From: JAJEBT01 sp965214975
GTDB taxonomy: Bacteria > Pseudomonadota > Alphaproteobacteria > MPNO01 > UBA830
DNA: 64,000 nt
Assembly (NCBI GenBank): GCA_965214975.1
Contig: OZ244055.1
Coordinates: 186,001 to 250,000 of the forward strand
Reading direction: 5' to 3'
A program made the translations under genes and the position numbers. How positions within the stretch are numbered: the first letter of the stretch is position 1; each line of letters begins with the position of its first letter. The notes under the pieces are model-generated. The model saw nothing but the letters and a program-made list of their open reading frames with translations. It ran no database searches and was not told where the DNA came from. Shown here piece after piece: positions 1 to 9,082 of the stretch.

Positions 1-204
1 CGCGACCTGTTTCTCGCGCTTGCCGAGATCCGCGCCCAGGGCGTCGGCATCTTTCTGGTCGAGCAGAACGCGAAACGGAGCCTGGCGATCGCCGACCGCG
101 GCTACCTGCTGGAGAACGGGCATGTCGTCGGTGCGGACACGGCCGCGAACCTGCTGGCGGACGAGGCCGTCAGCCGTTCCTATCTCGGCTCCGGCGACGC
201 CTGA
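1..204 (+). CDS. livF: Branched-chain amino acid ABC transporter ATP-binding protein LivF, C-terminal fragment
   Basis: Open from the first base of the window to TGA at 202-204, 67 residues. It has the typical end of a LivF-type ATPase: the H-loop region replaced by the LivF-like stretch LVEQNAKRSLAIADRGYLL, followed by ENGHVVGADTAANLLAD and a short tail SYLGSGDA. LivF is one of two cytoplasmic ATPases driving high-affinity uptake of branched-chain amino acids or related amides. The Walker motifs lie outside the window, so the subfamily call rests on the C-terminus only. The following dehydrogenase gene starts 31 bp downstream on the same strand, so co-transcription is likely. Confidence 0.8.
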   Translation, partial: RDLFLALAEIRAQGVGIFLVEQNAKRSLAIADRGYLLENGHVVGADTAANLLADEAVSRSYLGSGDA

Positions 205-234
205 GCCATCCCGCCCGAAGCGAAGGAGACTCCC

Positions 235-1035
235 ATGCTTGACGGAAAAACTGTCGTTGTCACCGGCTGTTCCTCCGGGATCGGCGAACGTATCTGCCAC
301 GAGATCGCGAGCGGCGGCGGAGCGGCGATCGGCGTCGACCGGAACGATCCCGGCGTCGACCTTGCCGGCTTCTTCCGTGCCGATCTCTCGGAGGCGTCCT
401 CCATCGACAGCCTGGTCGAGGCGCTGCCGGCCGGCGCGAACGGTCTCGTGAACTGCGCCGGCCTTCCGCCGACGGCGCCGGCGGACCAGGTTCTCAAGGT
501 CAACCTGGTCGGACTGAAGCACCTGACGCTGGGTCTGGTCGACAAGCTTGCCGACGGCGCGGCGATCGTGAACCTGGCCTCTCTCGCGGGTTTCGGCTGG
601 CCGCAGGCGATCGACCAGATCAAGGCCGCGGCCTCCCTCGGCTTCGACGGCGTCGCGGCGTTCGTCGAGGAGCACGGGGTCGGCAACCAGGGCGGCCGGT
701 CCTACTTCTTCACCAAGGAGGCGCTCATCGTCTGGACGATGCAGAATCGCTGGACCTGGCGCGATCGCGGCATCCGAATGAATTCGGTGTCGCCCGGCCC
801 GGTGGACACGCCGATCCTGCCCGATTTCGTCGAGACCCTCGGCGAGCGCGCCGAAGAGGACATGCGGGTGATGGACCGGCCGGGGCAGCCGGCCGACATC
901 GCGCCCGTGGTCGCGTTCCTGCTGTCGGACGGATCCCGCTGGCTCCGCGGCACGAACGTCCCGGCGGACGGCGGCATGTCCTCGCACCTCCTGTGCGGCA
1001 TCCACGGCCTGGAGCGACCCGGGGCCGACGGATGA
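235..1035 (+). CDS. SDR family NAD(P)-dependent oxidoreductase
   Basis: 266-residue short-chain dehydrogenase. The N-terminal Rossmann glycine motif is TGCSSGIG (about residues 11-18), the NAG-like motif appears as NCAG (about 73-76), the catalytic Ser lies in NLASLAG, and the Y-x3-K pair is YFFTK (about 162-166), followed by SPGPVDTP typical of classical SDRs. The long insert between the Ser and the Tyr resembles coniferyl-alcohol/hydroxysteroid dehydrogenase-like SDRs, so an alcohol or hydroxysteroid substrate is possible, but I cannot fix it. The start is chosen for the ribosome binding site AAGGAGA 7 bases before ATG. It follows livF closely, suggesting a degradation or uptake operon. Confidence 0.88.
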   Translation: MLDGKTVVVTGCSSGIGERICHEIASGGGAAIGVDRNDPGVDLAGFFRADLSEASSIDSLVEALPAGANGLVNCAGLPPTAPADQVLKVNLVGLKHLTLGLVDKLADGAAIVNLASLAGFGWPQAIDQIKAAASLGFDGVAAFVEEHGVGNQGGRSYFFTKEALIVWTMQNRWTWRDRGIRMNSVSPGPVDTPILPDFVETLGERAEEDMRVMDRPGQPADIAPVVAFLLSDGSRWLRGTNVPADGGMSSHLLCGIHGLERPGADG

Positions 1036-1177
1036 AATCCGGCCGGCGGCGGTTCCGGACCGGCAGCCCTGCCACAGATCCCGGAGCGCGCGGCAACTGC
1101 CGGCACCGGTGACGGCGGTCACGATCGTCGACGTGGTCGGTTATCGTTGACGGAGAACGAAGAGGTGAGATGGACAG

Positions 1178-2263
1178 ATGGCGACAACGACCAACGAATT
1201 CAGCCCGGACTATGCGGTTCCGCCCGGATGGATCCTCGGAGAGCGCCTTGAGGCGGAGGGGATTGCGCAGGCCGAATTCGCGCGTCGGTGCGGTCGCTCT
1301 CCCAAGCTGATCAGCGAGATCGTCTCGGGCAAGGCGCCTCTGGAGCCGGGGACCGCGCTGCAGTTCGAGAGGGTGCTTGGCATCGATGCCGGCATCTGGC
1401 TCGGGATCGAAGCCGAATACCGGCTTCACCAGGCCCGGGAGGCCGAGGCCCGGAAAGCCGCCGTTTCGGCGGAGTGGGTCGAGGCCTTCCCTGTTGGAGA
1501 ACTGGTGAAGCGAGGCTGCTTCGAGAACCCGGAATCAGACATCGAAGCCATGTCGAAGTTGCTTGCGTTCTTTCGCGTGGGCTCGGTTGAGGCTTGGATC
1601 GCTCGTTACGGTCGTGCCAACGCGGCCTACCGCCATTCCGCGAAATTCGAGAGCGGCGAGGCCGCACTGGCCACCTGGCTCCGGCTCGGCGAGATCGAGG
1701 CCGAACGCCGGAAGTGCGCGGAATACAACGAGAGTCGATTCAGGCACGCGGTTCGAACCATCCGGGGTCTGACGCGCGAGCCGATCGTCGAGGCTTTGCG
1801 GCAGACCGAAGGGTTGTGCAGCGAAGCCGGGGTCGCGCTGGCGCTGGTGCAGCCGTTGCCGGGGACGGCGCTCAGCGGCGCGGCCTGGTGGCTGTCGCCC
1901 AGGAAGGCCGTCATTCAACTGACCGACCGACACAAGTTCGATGACCGTCTCTGGTTCACCTTCTTCCACGAGGCGGCGCACATCCTCCTTCACAGCAAGA
2001 AAGGCGTTTTCGTGGACGAGGCTGTCGGAGACGGGGCCGAGCTCGAGGCGGAGGCCGACGAATGGGCGTCGAACACGCTGATTCCCCCTCGGGCGTGGCG
2101 ACGGTTCGTCGCAACCTCTCCGTGTAGCAAGCACGCCGTCAAGGCGTTTGCCGACGAACAGGGCATCGCTCCCGGCATCGTCGTCGGCAGGCTTCAGCAT
2201 GAGGAAATCCTTCCCTGGACGCACATGAACGGCCTCAAGGTTCGGTTTGCCTTGAGGAAATAG
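1178..2263 (+). CDS. HTH (XRE/HigA-type) and ImmA/IrrE metallopeptidase domain protein
   Basis: 361 residues. The N-terminus (about 15-75) is a HigA-type helix-turn-helix (GERLEAEGIAQAEFARRCGRS, with LEPGTALQFERVLG). The C-terminal half carries the zinc peptidase signature HEAAHILLHS (about residue 265) and a downstream acidic cluster AELEAEADEWA, as in ImmA/IrrE peptidases. Such fusions act as regulators or antitoxins that cleave or control partner proteins, often beside a HigB toxin or in prophage islands. Here no HigB-like gene is visible in the 142 bp upstream. RBS AGAGGTGAGATGG precedes ATG. It marks the left edge of a defence-rich stretch. Confidence 0.85.
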   Translation: MATTTNEFSPDYAVPPGWILGERLEAEGIAQAEFARRCGRSPKLISEIVSGKAPLEPGTALQFERVLGIDAGIWLGIEAEYRLHQAREAEARKAAVSAEWVEAFPVGELVKRGCFENPESDIEAMSKLLAFFRVGSVEAWIARYGRANAAYRHSAKFESGEAALATWLRLGEIEAERRKCAEYNESRFRHAVRTIRGLTREPIVEALRQTEGLCSEAGVALALVQPLPGTALSGAAWWLSPRKAVIQLTDRHKFDDRLWFTFFHEAAHILLHSKKGVFVDEAVGDGAELEAEADEWASNTLIPPRAWRRFVATSPCSKHAVKAFADEQGIAPGIVVGRLQHEEILPWTHMNGLKVRFALRK

Positions 2264-2969
2264 TTTCTGAATCATGATTGCATCAACAAGCGAGAGGGAT
2301 ACCGACATCGGCCGGGGCGGCACACGGAAACCCGGGCCAAAGCCGGCTGGAACCGGGCGGGGAAGCCGCCAACGGAACGCTCGACCTTCTCGGCGAGCCG
2401 ACGGCAGCGCCCCGGCCGTCCGAAGCAGCGTTCCGCTCCCAACGCCGGGGAATGACGATGAATCCTTTCCGTCATCGGGTTTCCAACGACTTGAGCCGTA
2501 ACCGGCAGCCCACCGCTTCCGGCACCGACGCCAGCCTGTCGCCGCCATGAGTGCCGCCGTTCGAGCGCCGTCAAGCCGGCAAGGGGATCGTCCGGTGCCC
2601 GGTCGAAACCGGTCGCGAAAGCGGTTTCGGACCGCCGCGACCGGCGGAAGATCCTCGGGAAGCGCCCGTCGGGCGCATCCCGTCTCCAGGAAATGGAAAA
2701 TCGTGTTCGCCCCCTCGCGCGGGTCGGCCTTGCGGAGGCGTCTGCGCGGGCCTGGCGGCTGCAAGAGCGGTTTCACGAGCACCCGTTCGGCGTCGGTTGA
2801 ATCGCTCTCGCGCGCTCCGTGTCGCGGGCCGGCTGCTTGCGGGCAGTCTTGTTCCAGGGCGTGTCGCTTCTTTTCGTGACGCTTCCTTAGTTGTGTGGAG
2901 ACGCTATGCTGAGGTCACCTTGGCATTTCCAGGTCGGGCCCTGGGAAGCGGTTCGGGAGACGCAAGGCG
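2264..2969. other. 706-bp intergenic stretch without a recognisable gene
   Basis: No reading frame here shows a recognisable protein; the open frames are GC-driven, Arg/Pro/Gly-rich and overlap one another. Near the right end, a TATGCT hexamer at about 2906-2911 followed by GGGAGACGCAAGGCG before the ATG at 2970 could be the -10 and RBS of the downstream ATPase gene. I see no repeats or RNA structure I would defend. Confidence 0.5.
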
Positions 2970-4496
2970 ATGGAAGGCACGATGGGAAGCGGGGATCTTG
3001 AACTCGAAGTGACGGATTTCGGGCCGATCGCTGAGGCCAGGATCGACCTGCGTCCGCTCACGGTGTTCGTCGGGCCGAGCAACACGGGGAAATCGTATCT
3101 CGCGATCCTGATCTATGCCCTGCACCAATTTTTCGGCGGCAGTCAAAGTTACACGGATCGGCGTTTTCGCCGCGGTTATCCGTTTTCTCTTCTCGAGAGG
3201 GCATCGTCGGACCTGTCCGATGAATGCGTCGACGCTCTTGTGGAGATGGCGCGTTCTCGGGAAGGCAACGGGAAGTTGCGGAAAGAGCACACCGTCGTGC
3301 TTCCTCCACCGGTCTCCGAAGCGATCCGGTCCGAATTCGGCGAGAGCGCAGATATGCTTGCCGCTGAAATCGGGCGCTGCTTCGGAATCGGCGAAGTCCG
3401 GAGGCTGGTTCGCAAGGGCCGAAAGGGTGCGGCACGCATCGTCATGCGGCGTCGAATTCCGAACTGCGCTGATGTAGTGGAACACGAGATTTCTCTGGCC
3501 AGAAAATCCGAGTTCCGGGCCACGATCCCGGCCGAGGTGCCGATCCCGGTCGATTCCGAAGATGGTGATGGCGGGTTGGGAATGTATTGGCGTCGTTGGC
3601 ATCGCGAATTGTCCTTGCTGAACGGGAAAGCGGACAGCAGTTCCCGGAAGTTCTGGGCTTGGGATTTTCTGTCCTCTGTTGGTGATGTGGTAAGCCCCTC
3701 CGTGATCGGTTCCTTGCATTTGCCCGCCTATTACCTGCCCGCCGACCGAACCGGCGTGATGCACGCGCACAGACTGGTGGTCAGCGCCCTGATCGCGAGC
3801 GCGCCTGGTGCTGGCCTTCGCCCCGCCCCCCGTACATCGATGCTTTCCGGGGTGTTGGCGGATTTCCTCGAACAGCTTATCGAGGTCGACCGGATCGGGT
3901 TTGGCCGTCGAAAGGCCGAGCGGGATTTCGGCAAGAGCATCGAGAAGGACATTCTCGACGGATCGGTGCGCATCGATCGACCGCCTCCCATCGAATATCC
4001 GAGCTTCGTCTACCGGCCGCGCGGATGGAAAGACGACTTGGCGCTGGCGAACGCCTCCTCAATGGTTTCTGAGCTTGCACCGGTGGTTTTGTATCTTCGT
4101 CACGTGGTCGAGCCCGGCAACGTGCTGATCGTCGAGGAACCAGAGTCGCACCTGCATCCGGCAATGCAGGTCGCGTTGACGCGCCAACTCGCTGCGCTCG
4201 TCAAGAAAGGCATCCGGGTCATTGTCACCACGCACAGTGAATGGATGCTTGATGAACTAGCCAACATCGTGCGGCGCTCGGAACTCTCTAGGGCCGAACG
4301 CGGTGACGACCTCGCATTGGGTCCGGATCAAGTGGGCGCGTGGTTGTTCGAGCCGAAGCGGCGGCCCAAGGGCTCGGTTGTCAGGGAAAGCCGTCTCGAC
4401 GACTCCGGTCTGTATCCCTCGGGCTACGACGATGTGGCACATGCGCTGCACAACGAATGGGCCGGCATCGCGAGTCGCATCGAGGCCGTCTCGTGA
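2970..4496 (+). CDS. AAA family ATPase (SMC/OLD-like, AAA_21 type), first gene of a two-gene defence-type module
   Basis: 508 residues. An N-terminal SMC-like start (VTDFGPIAEARIDLRPLTVFVG) leads into Walker A PSNTGKSYL (about 33-41). The Walker B/D-loop region is VLIVEEPESHLHP (about 388-400), followed by TTHSEWMLDEL, the H-loop arrangement of ABC/SMC-type ATPases such as OLD, RecF and AAA_21. There is no Toprim domain, so a nuclease partner would be expected in trans. The next gene overlaps it by 4 bp (GTGA) and has an ExK motif. The start ATG at 2970 has GGGAGACG upstream; ATG at 2982 is an alternative. A diverged second copy lacking the first roughly 70 residues lies at 9.1-10.4 kb. Role in phage defence is inferred from architecture and neighbours. 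Confidence 0.85.
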   Translation: MEGTMGSGDLELEVTDFGPIAEARIDLRPLTVFVGPSNTGKSYLAILIYALHQFFGGSQSYTDRRFRRGYPFSLLERASSDLSDECVDALVEMARSREGNGKLRKEHTVVLPPPVSEAIRSEFGESADMLAAEIGRCFGIGEVRRLVRKGRKGAARIVMRRRIPNCADVVEHEISLARKSEFRATIPAEVPIPVDSEDGDGGLGMYWRRWHRELSLLNGKADSSSRKFWAWDFLSSVGDVVSPSVIGSLHLPAYYLPADRTGVMHAHRLVVSALIASAPGAGLRPAPRTSMLSGVLADFLEQLIEVDRIGFGRRKAERDFGKSIEKDILDGSVRIDRPPPIEYPSFVYRPRGWKDDLALANASSMVSELAPVVLYLRHVVEPGNVLIVEEPESHLHPAMQVALTRQLAALVKKGIRVIVTTHSEWMLDELANIVRRSELSRAERGDDLALGPDQVGAWLFEPKRRPKGSVVRESRLDDSGLYPSGYDDVAHALHNEWAGIASRIEAVS

Positions 4497-4969
4497 CGGC
4501 GCTGTTGGAAGGGGCCAACCGCAGGATCGATCAACGCTGCCTGGTAAAGGGCGGATTGACCAAGGACGGGTGCAAGATCGGGATGACCGATGCGCCCGCT
4601 TGCAGGCTGGTCGTTGATTTCGACAAGCCCGGCTCGCCGCTGCCGGAGAATGCGCCTCGTTGCGACTACCTCCTGGTCGCCGAAGGCGAAGATGACCACG
4701 TCTGGGTCGCGGTGCTGGAACTGAAGCGGGGACGACTGCATGCGGGGCAGGTCGTCAGGCAATTGCGGGCGGGTGCGTCCGTCGCGAAAACGCTCGTCCA
4801 TCGAGGCGAAGCATTCCGGTTCCGTCCGATTGCCGCTTTCAAAGGAGCGTCGAAGCACGAGATCAGGAAGCTCAGGGACAAATCGAACATGATCAATCTC
4901 CACGGCCACAGGGAACCCGTCCGCTTGATGAAGTGCGGGGGGAAGCTGGTCGAGGTGTTTGACCTCTGA
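4493..4969 (+). CDS. Small ExK-motif protein, putative PD-(D/E)XK nuclease-like partner of the ATPase
   Basis: 158 residues starting at GTG 4493 inside the upstream stop (GTGA), a classic translational coupling. I do not recognise a named family. The middle has CDYLLVAEGE followed by VWVAVLELKRG: an Asp on one strand and E-x-K on the next, which is the layout of a PD-(D/E)XK catalytic core. The C-terminus is basic and ends VEVFDL. The neighbouring ATPase lacks its own nuclease domain, so this protein is the obvious candidate effector. The following DUF1156 fragment begins in the same bases, so three genes were once one operon. Function is inference; the motif is what I see. Confidence 0.7.
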   Translation: MTALLEGANRRIDQRCLVKGGLTKDGCKIGMTDAPACRLVVDFDKPGSPLPENAPRCDYLLVAEGEDDHVWVAVLELKRGRLHAGQVVRQLRAGASVAKTLVHRGEAFRFRPIAAFKGASKHEIRKLRDKSNMINLHGHREPVRLMKCGGKLVEVFDL

Positions 4970-5232
4970 ACACGCGGAAGAAGTTCATCGAGGTCGCGCT
5001 GCCGCTTGGGGCGATCAACGCCGTGTCGACGAAGGGTGAATCCGTTCGCCACGGCCATCTCTCGAATTGGCATTCACGTTGGGTGCGGCGTCCGCCGACG
5101 GCATGCCGGGCGGTGCTGTTCGATTGGCTCGCGGACGGTTCATCCTCGGTGCCCAAAGAGTTTCCCGACGAGGCGGTGAAAAAGGCGGAGCGGGAGCGCC
5201 TGTCGTTGAGCGAGAGGTTCTGGAATCCCTGC
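4966..5232 (+). pseudogene. DUF1156 DNA methylase-like gene, N-terminal fragment only
   Basis: Read in frame from about 4966, the translation runs TRKKFIEVALPLGAINAVS, then RHGHLSNWHSRWVRRP, TACRAVLFDWLAD and PKEFPDEAVKKAERERL. This closely follows the conserved start of DUF1156 adenine-methylase-like proteins (usual pattern KK.IEVALPL.AIN, RHGHPS..H.WWARRP, ACRAVLFA.L). After about 88 residues the similarity stops near FWNP and nothing of the roughly 900-residue family follows. No ATG precedes it; CTG at 4966 overlapping the upstream stop, or GTG at 5023, are the only starts. DUF1156 proteins are known from anti-phage gene clusters. Loss of the rest coincides with transposase debris downstream. 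Confidence 0.72.
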
Positions 5233-5639
5233 TTAGCCGTGTGCAAGGCGCACGCTCAACGGTTCCGCCATTTGGATCGGCATGATGGCCCGCGCGGCCG
5301 CACCGGCTCTGCGGCTCTCGGATATTGCATGGGACGGGGGCGAGTCCGCGTTGTGGCGTGGAGCCGGGGTTTCGCGAGCGGCCGATGTCGCCGAAGCGGC
5401 TTCCCGACGGCGGCGGCCACCGGTCGAATCCGGCGCTCCGACCTCTATGTGCCGGGAAGCGGCACGACGGCACGGTCGGGCGAACGGCTCCCGCCGGGGC
5501 GCCCGGGTGATGGGCCACCCGTTGTCGTCCGTGCGGACGGAAACCCAGACGCCCGAACATTCCCTTCGAGTCGTTCCGCGCTTCCCGAAATCCGCCCCGG
5601 ACCGAGCGGGCCGGCCCGGCGGTCCCGCGGCATCGCCGA

Positions 5640-5866
5640 CTCCGGCGTCGATGTGCAGCTTGTAGCCGATCCAGGAGGTCTGGTGGCCCCTGGCGTTCCG
5701 CTTGGCACCGACGTTGCAGGCTTTCGGCAGGTCGGCGAGCATCTGCGGCAGCGTCATCTCCAACTGGAGTTCCACGCGCCGCCGCTCCCTGGGCCGTTCC
5801 TCGCCCTTGCGCGGGCGGCCGCGCCGGCGCTTCGGCTTCGGGGGCTTCGGGGCCCTGCATGGGGGG
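5640..5866 (-). pseudogene. Internal fragment of an IS transposase, relative of the intact one at 7.7 kb
   Basis: On the minus strand the translation PKPKRRRGRPRKGEERP, RRRVELQLEMTLPQMLADLP and KACNVGAKRNARGHQTSW.GYKLHIDAG matches the middle of the complete transposase at 7724-8848 almost residue for residue, then similarity ends abruptly on both sides. About 75 codons remain. This is a dead, inverted remnant and probably marks the event that cut off the DUF1156 gene. Confidence 0.8.
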
Positions 5867-6454
5867 TGTCTTCGGCCGGACGAACGGTTGACACCACCGC
5901 GTTCATGGATGGCATAGCGGCCGTCGGGTGCCCTTGATGGCCTTGATGGGATCGATACGGTTCGACCGGCCTGACATCGCCTCGCCCTCGACGCAGGATC
6001 CCACTGGGGCAGGGCCCGTTTTTTGTCCGACAAGGCGCGGCGCGGGCGTATTCAGCGACCCATTTTGGGACGCATTTTGTTGTCTGAGCGCCGGTTTGGG
6101 CCTCATGGAGGTAGCACCAACCTCGCAGGCAGCCACTCCGCACTGATTCTTGGTACTTGATGACGACAAAAAATTGGTCCTGCCCACCGGGGTTTTCGAC
6201 TGGACGCCGCGGCCGAGACAACCTATCATCCAGTCAAAGGTTCCCCCCCGATGACAAGAGCGCCAAGGGCGCTCTCTCCGGCGACGGAGTAGTCGGGGGG
6301 GTCGCTTTCCCGTCGGCGCTAGCCGGGCGTACACCGTGTGAGTCGTCGGACGTCCCCGAGGGGCGCGATGCGGCCCGCCCGGACCGAGACCGTCGGCCTC
6401 CCGTGGGAAAGCTCGGTTTCCGACAGGCGCGTTCATCAGTCTCTCGCCACGGCA
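5867..6454. other. 588-bp stretch without a gene; contains a short perfect hairpin
   Basis: No open frame resembles a protein. The clearest structure is AGAGCGCC-AAG-GGCGCTCT at 6257-6275, an 8-bp perfect stem with a 3-base loop, preceded by a run of seven C. It is not followed by a T-tract on either strand, so I would not call it a terminator. The stretch lies between transposase debris and the end of the DUF3800 gene. Confidence 0.4.
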
Positions 6455-7126
6455 TCAAGGAGTTCGTCGCGCACCGCCGATCCGATGCGGTCGCACCGCC
6501 GATCCGATGCGGTCATACCACGAGCTGTCGCCTCTCTCCCACTTCCTGAATATCGCCCAGCAGCAGTAATCCGCTATCTGCAACCCGTAGTGCGAACATG
6601 AACGGTGATGGAGAATGCGATACTTCGGTTTGAGAGGCTGATTCCGAGCCACCGCGAGTTGTATGCTCTTTTCAACGGCCTTCCGTTTCCTGTTCACCGG
6701 GATAGTATCGGTTATGACAACGACCTCATCGGCGCTGGCAATCGTTTCTTCACTCAGCGCCTTCCCTACCAGATAGCCCAGCATCCACTGGTAAAGTTGG
6801 CCCGGTTCCCGTAGCGCGGGATCCACGTTCGCCTTTTCGGCCACAAGGCAATGAATGCGGATCGCCTCCAAATGCGCTGCGATCGCATCGAACACGGCCT
6901 CACGCACGTTCCTGCGATCGGCGTGGCAATGAAAATACTCAATGTCCGTGCCGGCTTCGATACAGCCGTAGCGGTAGTCGTCAAGCCGAACCGAAGCGGG
7001 AAACGGACGGCGCATGCCGACGCTCGTCAGGACAAGGTGACGTGTTCCTTGCGGACCGAAGTCGAAGTTGCCGGACTCGTCGAGGAAGATGTAGGCACAA
7101 CCACTCACCGCGCCGCCCTCACGCAT
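6455..7126 (-). CDS. DUF3800 domain-containing protein
   Basis: 223 residues. The start of the domain is clear: YIFLDESGNFDFGPQGTRHLVLTSV, the DUF3800 signature with the acidic DES, then DIEYFHCHADRRNVREAVFDAI and VVITDTIPVNRKRKAVEKSI, and GLQIADYCCWAI near the end. The fold is RNase H-like in family descriptions, and such genes recur in defence islands; its substrate is unknown. It overlaps the end of the upstream ATPase remnant by 8 bp, so the two were one operon. A tandem duplication of about 22 bp (CACCGCCGATCCGATGCGGT twice, about 6470-6515) has altered the extreme C-terminus (DRIGSAVR-PHRIGGA). Confidence 0.82.
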   Translation of the reverse strand: MREGGAVSGCAYIFLDESGNFDFGPQGTRHLVLTSVGMRRPFPASVRLDDYRYGCIEAGTDIEYFHCHADRRNVREAVFDAIAAHLEAIRIHCLVAEKANVDPALREPGQLYQWMLGYLVGKALSEETIASADEVVVITDTIPVNRKRKAVEKSIQLAVARNQPLKPKYRILHHRSCSHYGLQIADYCCWAIFRKWERGDSSWYDRIGSAVRPHRIGGARRTP

Positions 7127-7603
7127 CCCCTCGTGCGGCGAAGATGTCGCGTTTCAATTCTTCGTACACGTGCATCCCCGGCTTGACGAGCGGCGCCAGG
7201 GTGTCGCGCATAAAGGATTCTGTTGTGTTCCCGCATTGGGCGAGGCCCAAGGTGGTCTTGCAGGCGACATAGAGTTCACCGCGCGCCGGTTTCAGATTGT
7301 CCGGCGGGTCGCCAGGACGGGCGGCGAGGGTAGCCCGCTTGTTGGCGAGAAGTTCGTCGGTCTTGTCCTCCTTGCCGACCGATACTGCGAGGGCGCGCAA
7401 TACCTCGTCGTCGAACAGGTAGGACTCCAGGTTGCGCTGGGACAGAACGCGGACACCGTCACTCTTAGCGTCGGCAACCTCCAGGTCAGATCGGTCGTCA
7501 CGGTCGATGAGGCGCATCACCTCCAGCCCACCGATTAGCGAAAGCAATGCTTGAGCCAGTCTGTGTCTGTCGCCTGAAACCTCTCCGTCATTGCCCATTG
7601 AGC
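7119..7603 (-). pseudogene. C-terminal (Toprim-like) part of an OLD/AAA_15-type ATPase, 5' end lost
   Basis: The minus-strand translation has GLEVMRLIDRDDRSD, GVRVLSQRNLESYLFDDEVLRALA and ELYVACKTTLGL, a pattern I associate with the C-terminal Toprim-like domain of AAA ATPases/overcoming-lysogenization-defect relatives (acidic IDRDDRS loop). Nothing of an ATPase domain precedes it; similarity stops near 7603 and the IS transposase gene follows on the other strand. It is therefore a stump of about 160 codons, separated from its N-terminus. It overlaps the DUF3800 start, pointing to a former ATPase-DUF3800 operon. Confidence 0.65.
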
Positions 7604-7723
7604 CGCTTTCAAAATTCCGCGTTCGAGGGGATTTCTTGCCGCGGCCGGCGAATTTCCTGGCAATCGGGGCCGCTCCGTGATTCTGTCGGGTTTCCAGAGT
7701 CTCGACAGACAGAGAGCGACCCC

Positions 7724-8848
7724 ATGGCGCCAATGCAGACATTGTACCAGTCCTGGCATCACGTTCAAGCGGACCTGTTCCCGTGGCTCGAGGAGGAGAT
7801 CGGGCCGCTTGGCGAGAGGCATCGGCACCTCGTGGCGGTTCTCGAATTCGCGCGCGTCGAGGGCCTTCTCCCCCGTTTCGACGGCCTGCCCGGCCGGCCG
7901 GCAGAGGACCGCACGGCGCTGGCCCGCGCGTTCGCCGCCAAGGCGGTCTTCAACCTGCCGACGACGCGCGCCCTGATCGAGCGTCTCCGGGTCGACAGGA
8001 CGCTGCGCCGGCTGTGCGGCTGGTCCGGGCTCGGGGAGATCCCGAGCGAGGCGACCTTCTCGCGGGCCTTCGCCGAGTTCGCCGAGTGCGCGCTGCCGGC
8101 GCGTCTGCACGAGGCGGTGGTCAGGCAGGCCCTCGGCGATCGCGTGATCGGGCACGTCTCGCGCGACGCGACGGCGATCGAGGCGCGCGAGAGGCCGCAG
8201 CCCAAGGCCCCGAAGCCGAAGCGCCGGCGCGGCCGCCCGCGCAAGGGCGAGGAGCGGCCCGGGGAGCGGCGCCGCGTGAAACGCCAGCTCGAGATGACGC
8301 TGCCGCAGATGCTCGCCGACCTGCCGAAAGCCTGCAACGTCGGCGCCGAGCGGAACGCCAAGGGCCACCAGATCTCCTGGACCGTCTGCAAGCTGCACAT
8401 CGACGCCGCCGACGGCGGCATCCCGGTCAGCTGCATCCTGACCTCCGCCTCGCTCCACGACAGCCAGGCCGCGATCCCGCTGGCGACCATGACCAGCGAA
8501 CGCGTGACCAACCTGTACGACCTCATGGACGCCGCCTGCGACACGGCCGGGATCGGCTGGACCGGCTATCTGCTGGGCCACGTCCCGATCATCGACCCCA
8601 ACCCCCGCAGCAGGGTTGCCAAGGAGCGGATGGCGCGCGAGGCCGCGGTGCGGGAAAGCGTCGGCCAACGCGACCCGAAGGACGCGCGCTGCAACGAGCG
8701 CTCGAACGGCGGGCGCGTCAACGCCATGCTCAAGGGCGACTTCGGCGGCTGCCACGTCCGCATGCGCGGCCATGCCAAGGTCCACTGCCACCTGATGTTC
8801 GGCATCCTGGCGCTGACCGTCCACCAGTTGATGCGCCTCCTGAGCTGA
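7724..8848 (+). mobile_element. Insertion sequence transposase (DDE, InsH/DUF772-like, IS4/IS5 superfamily)
   Basis: 374 residues, apparently intact. The N-terminus (HRHLVAVLEFARVEGLL, ALARAFAAKAVFNLPTTRALIERL, LRRLCGWSGLGEIPSEATFSRAFAEFA) is the helical DUF772-type domain. A basic linker PKPKRRRGRPRKGEERP precedes the catalytic half, with DATAIEAR as the first Asp and NGGRVNAMLKGDFGG near the end. The start ATG 7724 is preferred over upstream in-frame codons because the domain begins there. I could not define terminal inverted repeats with confidence. The element sits between the ATPase stump and the second ATPase copy, and a decayed relative lies at 5.6 kb. Confidence 0.85.
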
Positions 8849-9082
8849 ACGCCGCTTCCGCGTTCCCCCGCGCCCTGCCGTACCGCCCGCCCCTCGCCGG
8901 GAAGCGGAAAACCGCGTCCGCCACCCGACGGGTGGGCGCGAATCGGGCCCGCACCGGCCCCGGATCCCGGAAAACCGGCTTGCCGACGCCGCCCGGGCGG
9001 ACAGGCGAGGGGGCCGATCGCCGAAAGTTCCGTCGCGTTCGACCCGCGGACGCCCCGGGCCGGGCTTCGCCGACCGGGAGTT

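Noticed and set aside
2551..3012. Possible 153-residue gene before the AAA ATPase
   Set aside because: No RBS, Arg/Gly/Pro-rich composition with no recognisable motif, and overlap with the ATPase start.
5233..5639. Continuation of the DUF1156 gene or of the transposase remnant
   Set aside because: Neither frame keeps any similarity to either family after 5232 or before 5640; I see no gene here.
5867..6454. Another copy of the dispersed repeat, because of a GACGACAAAAAA string at about 6161-6172
   Set aside because: Only the short tail matches; neither the TGTCCGGCGGGTCG core nor the GGCAGGCGGATCC part is present.
7119..7742. Full 207-residue protein read from 7742
   Set aside because: The first roughly 45 residues are unlike the rest and overlap the transposase start; the recognisable part begins near 7603.
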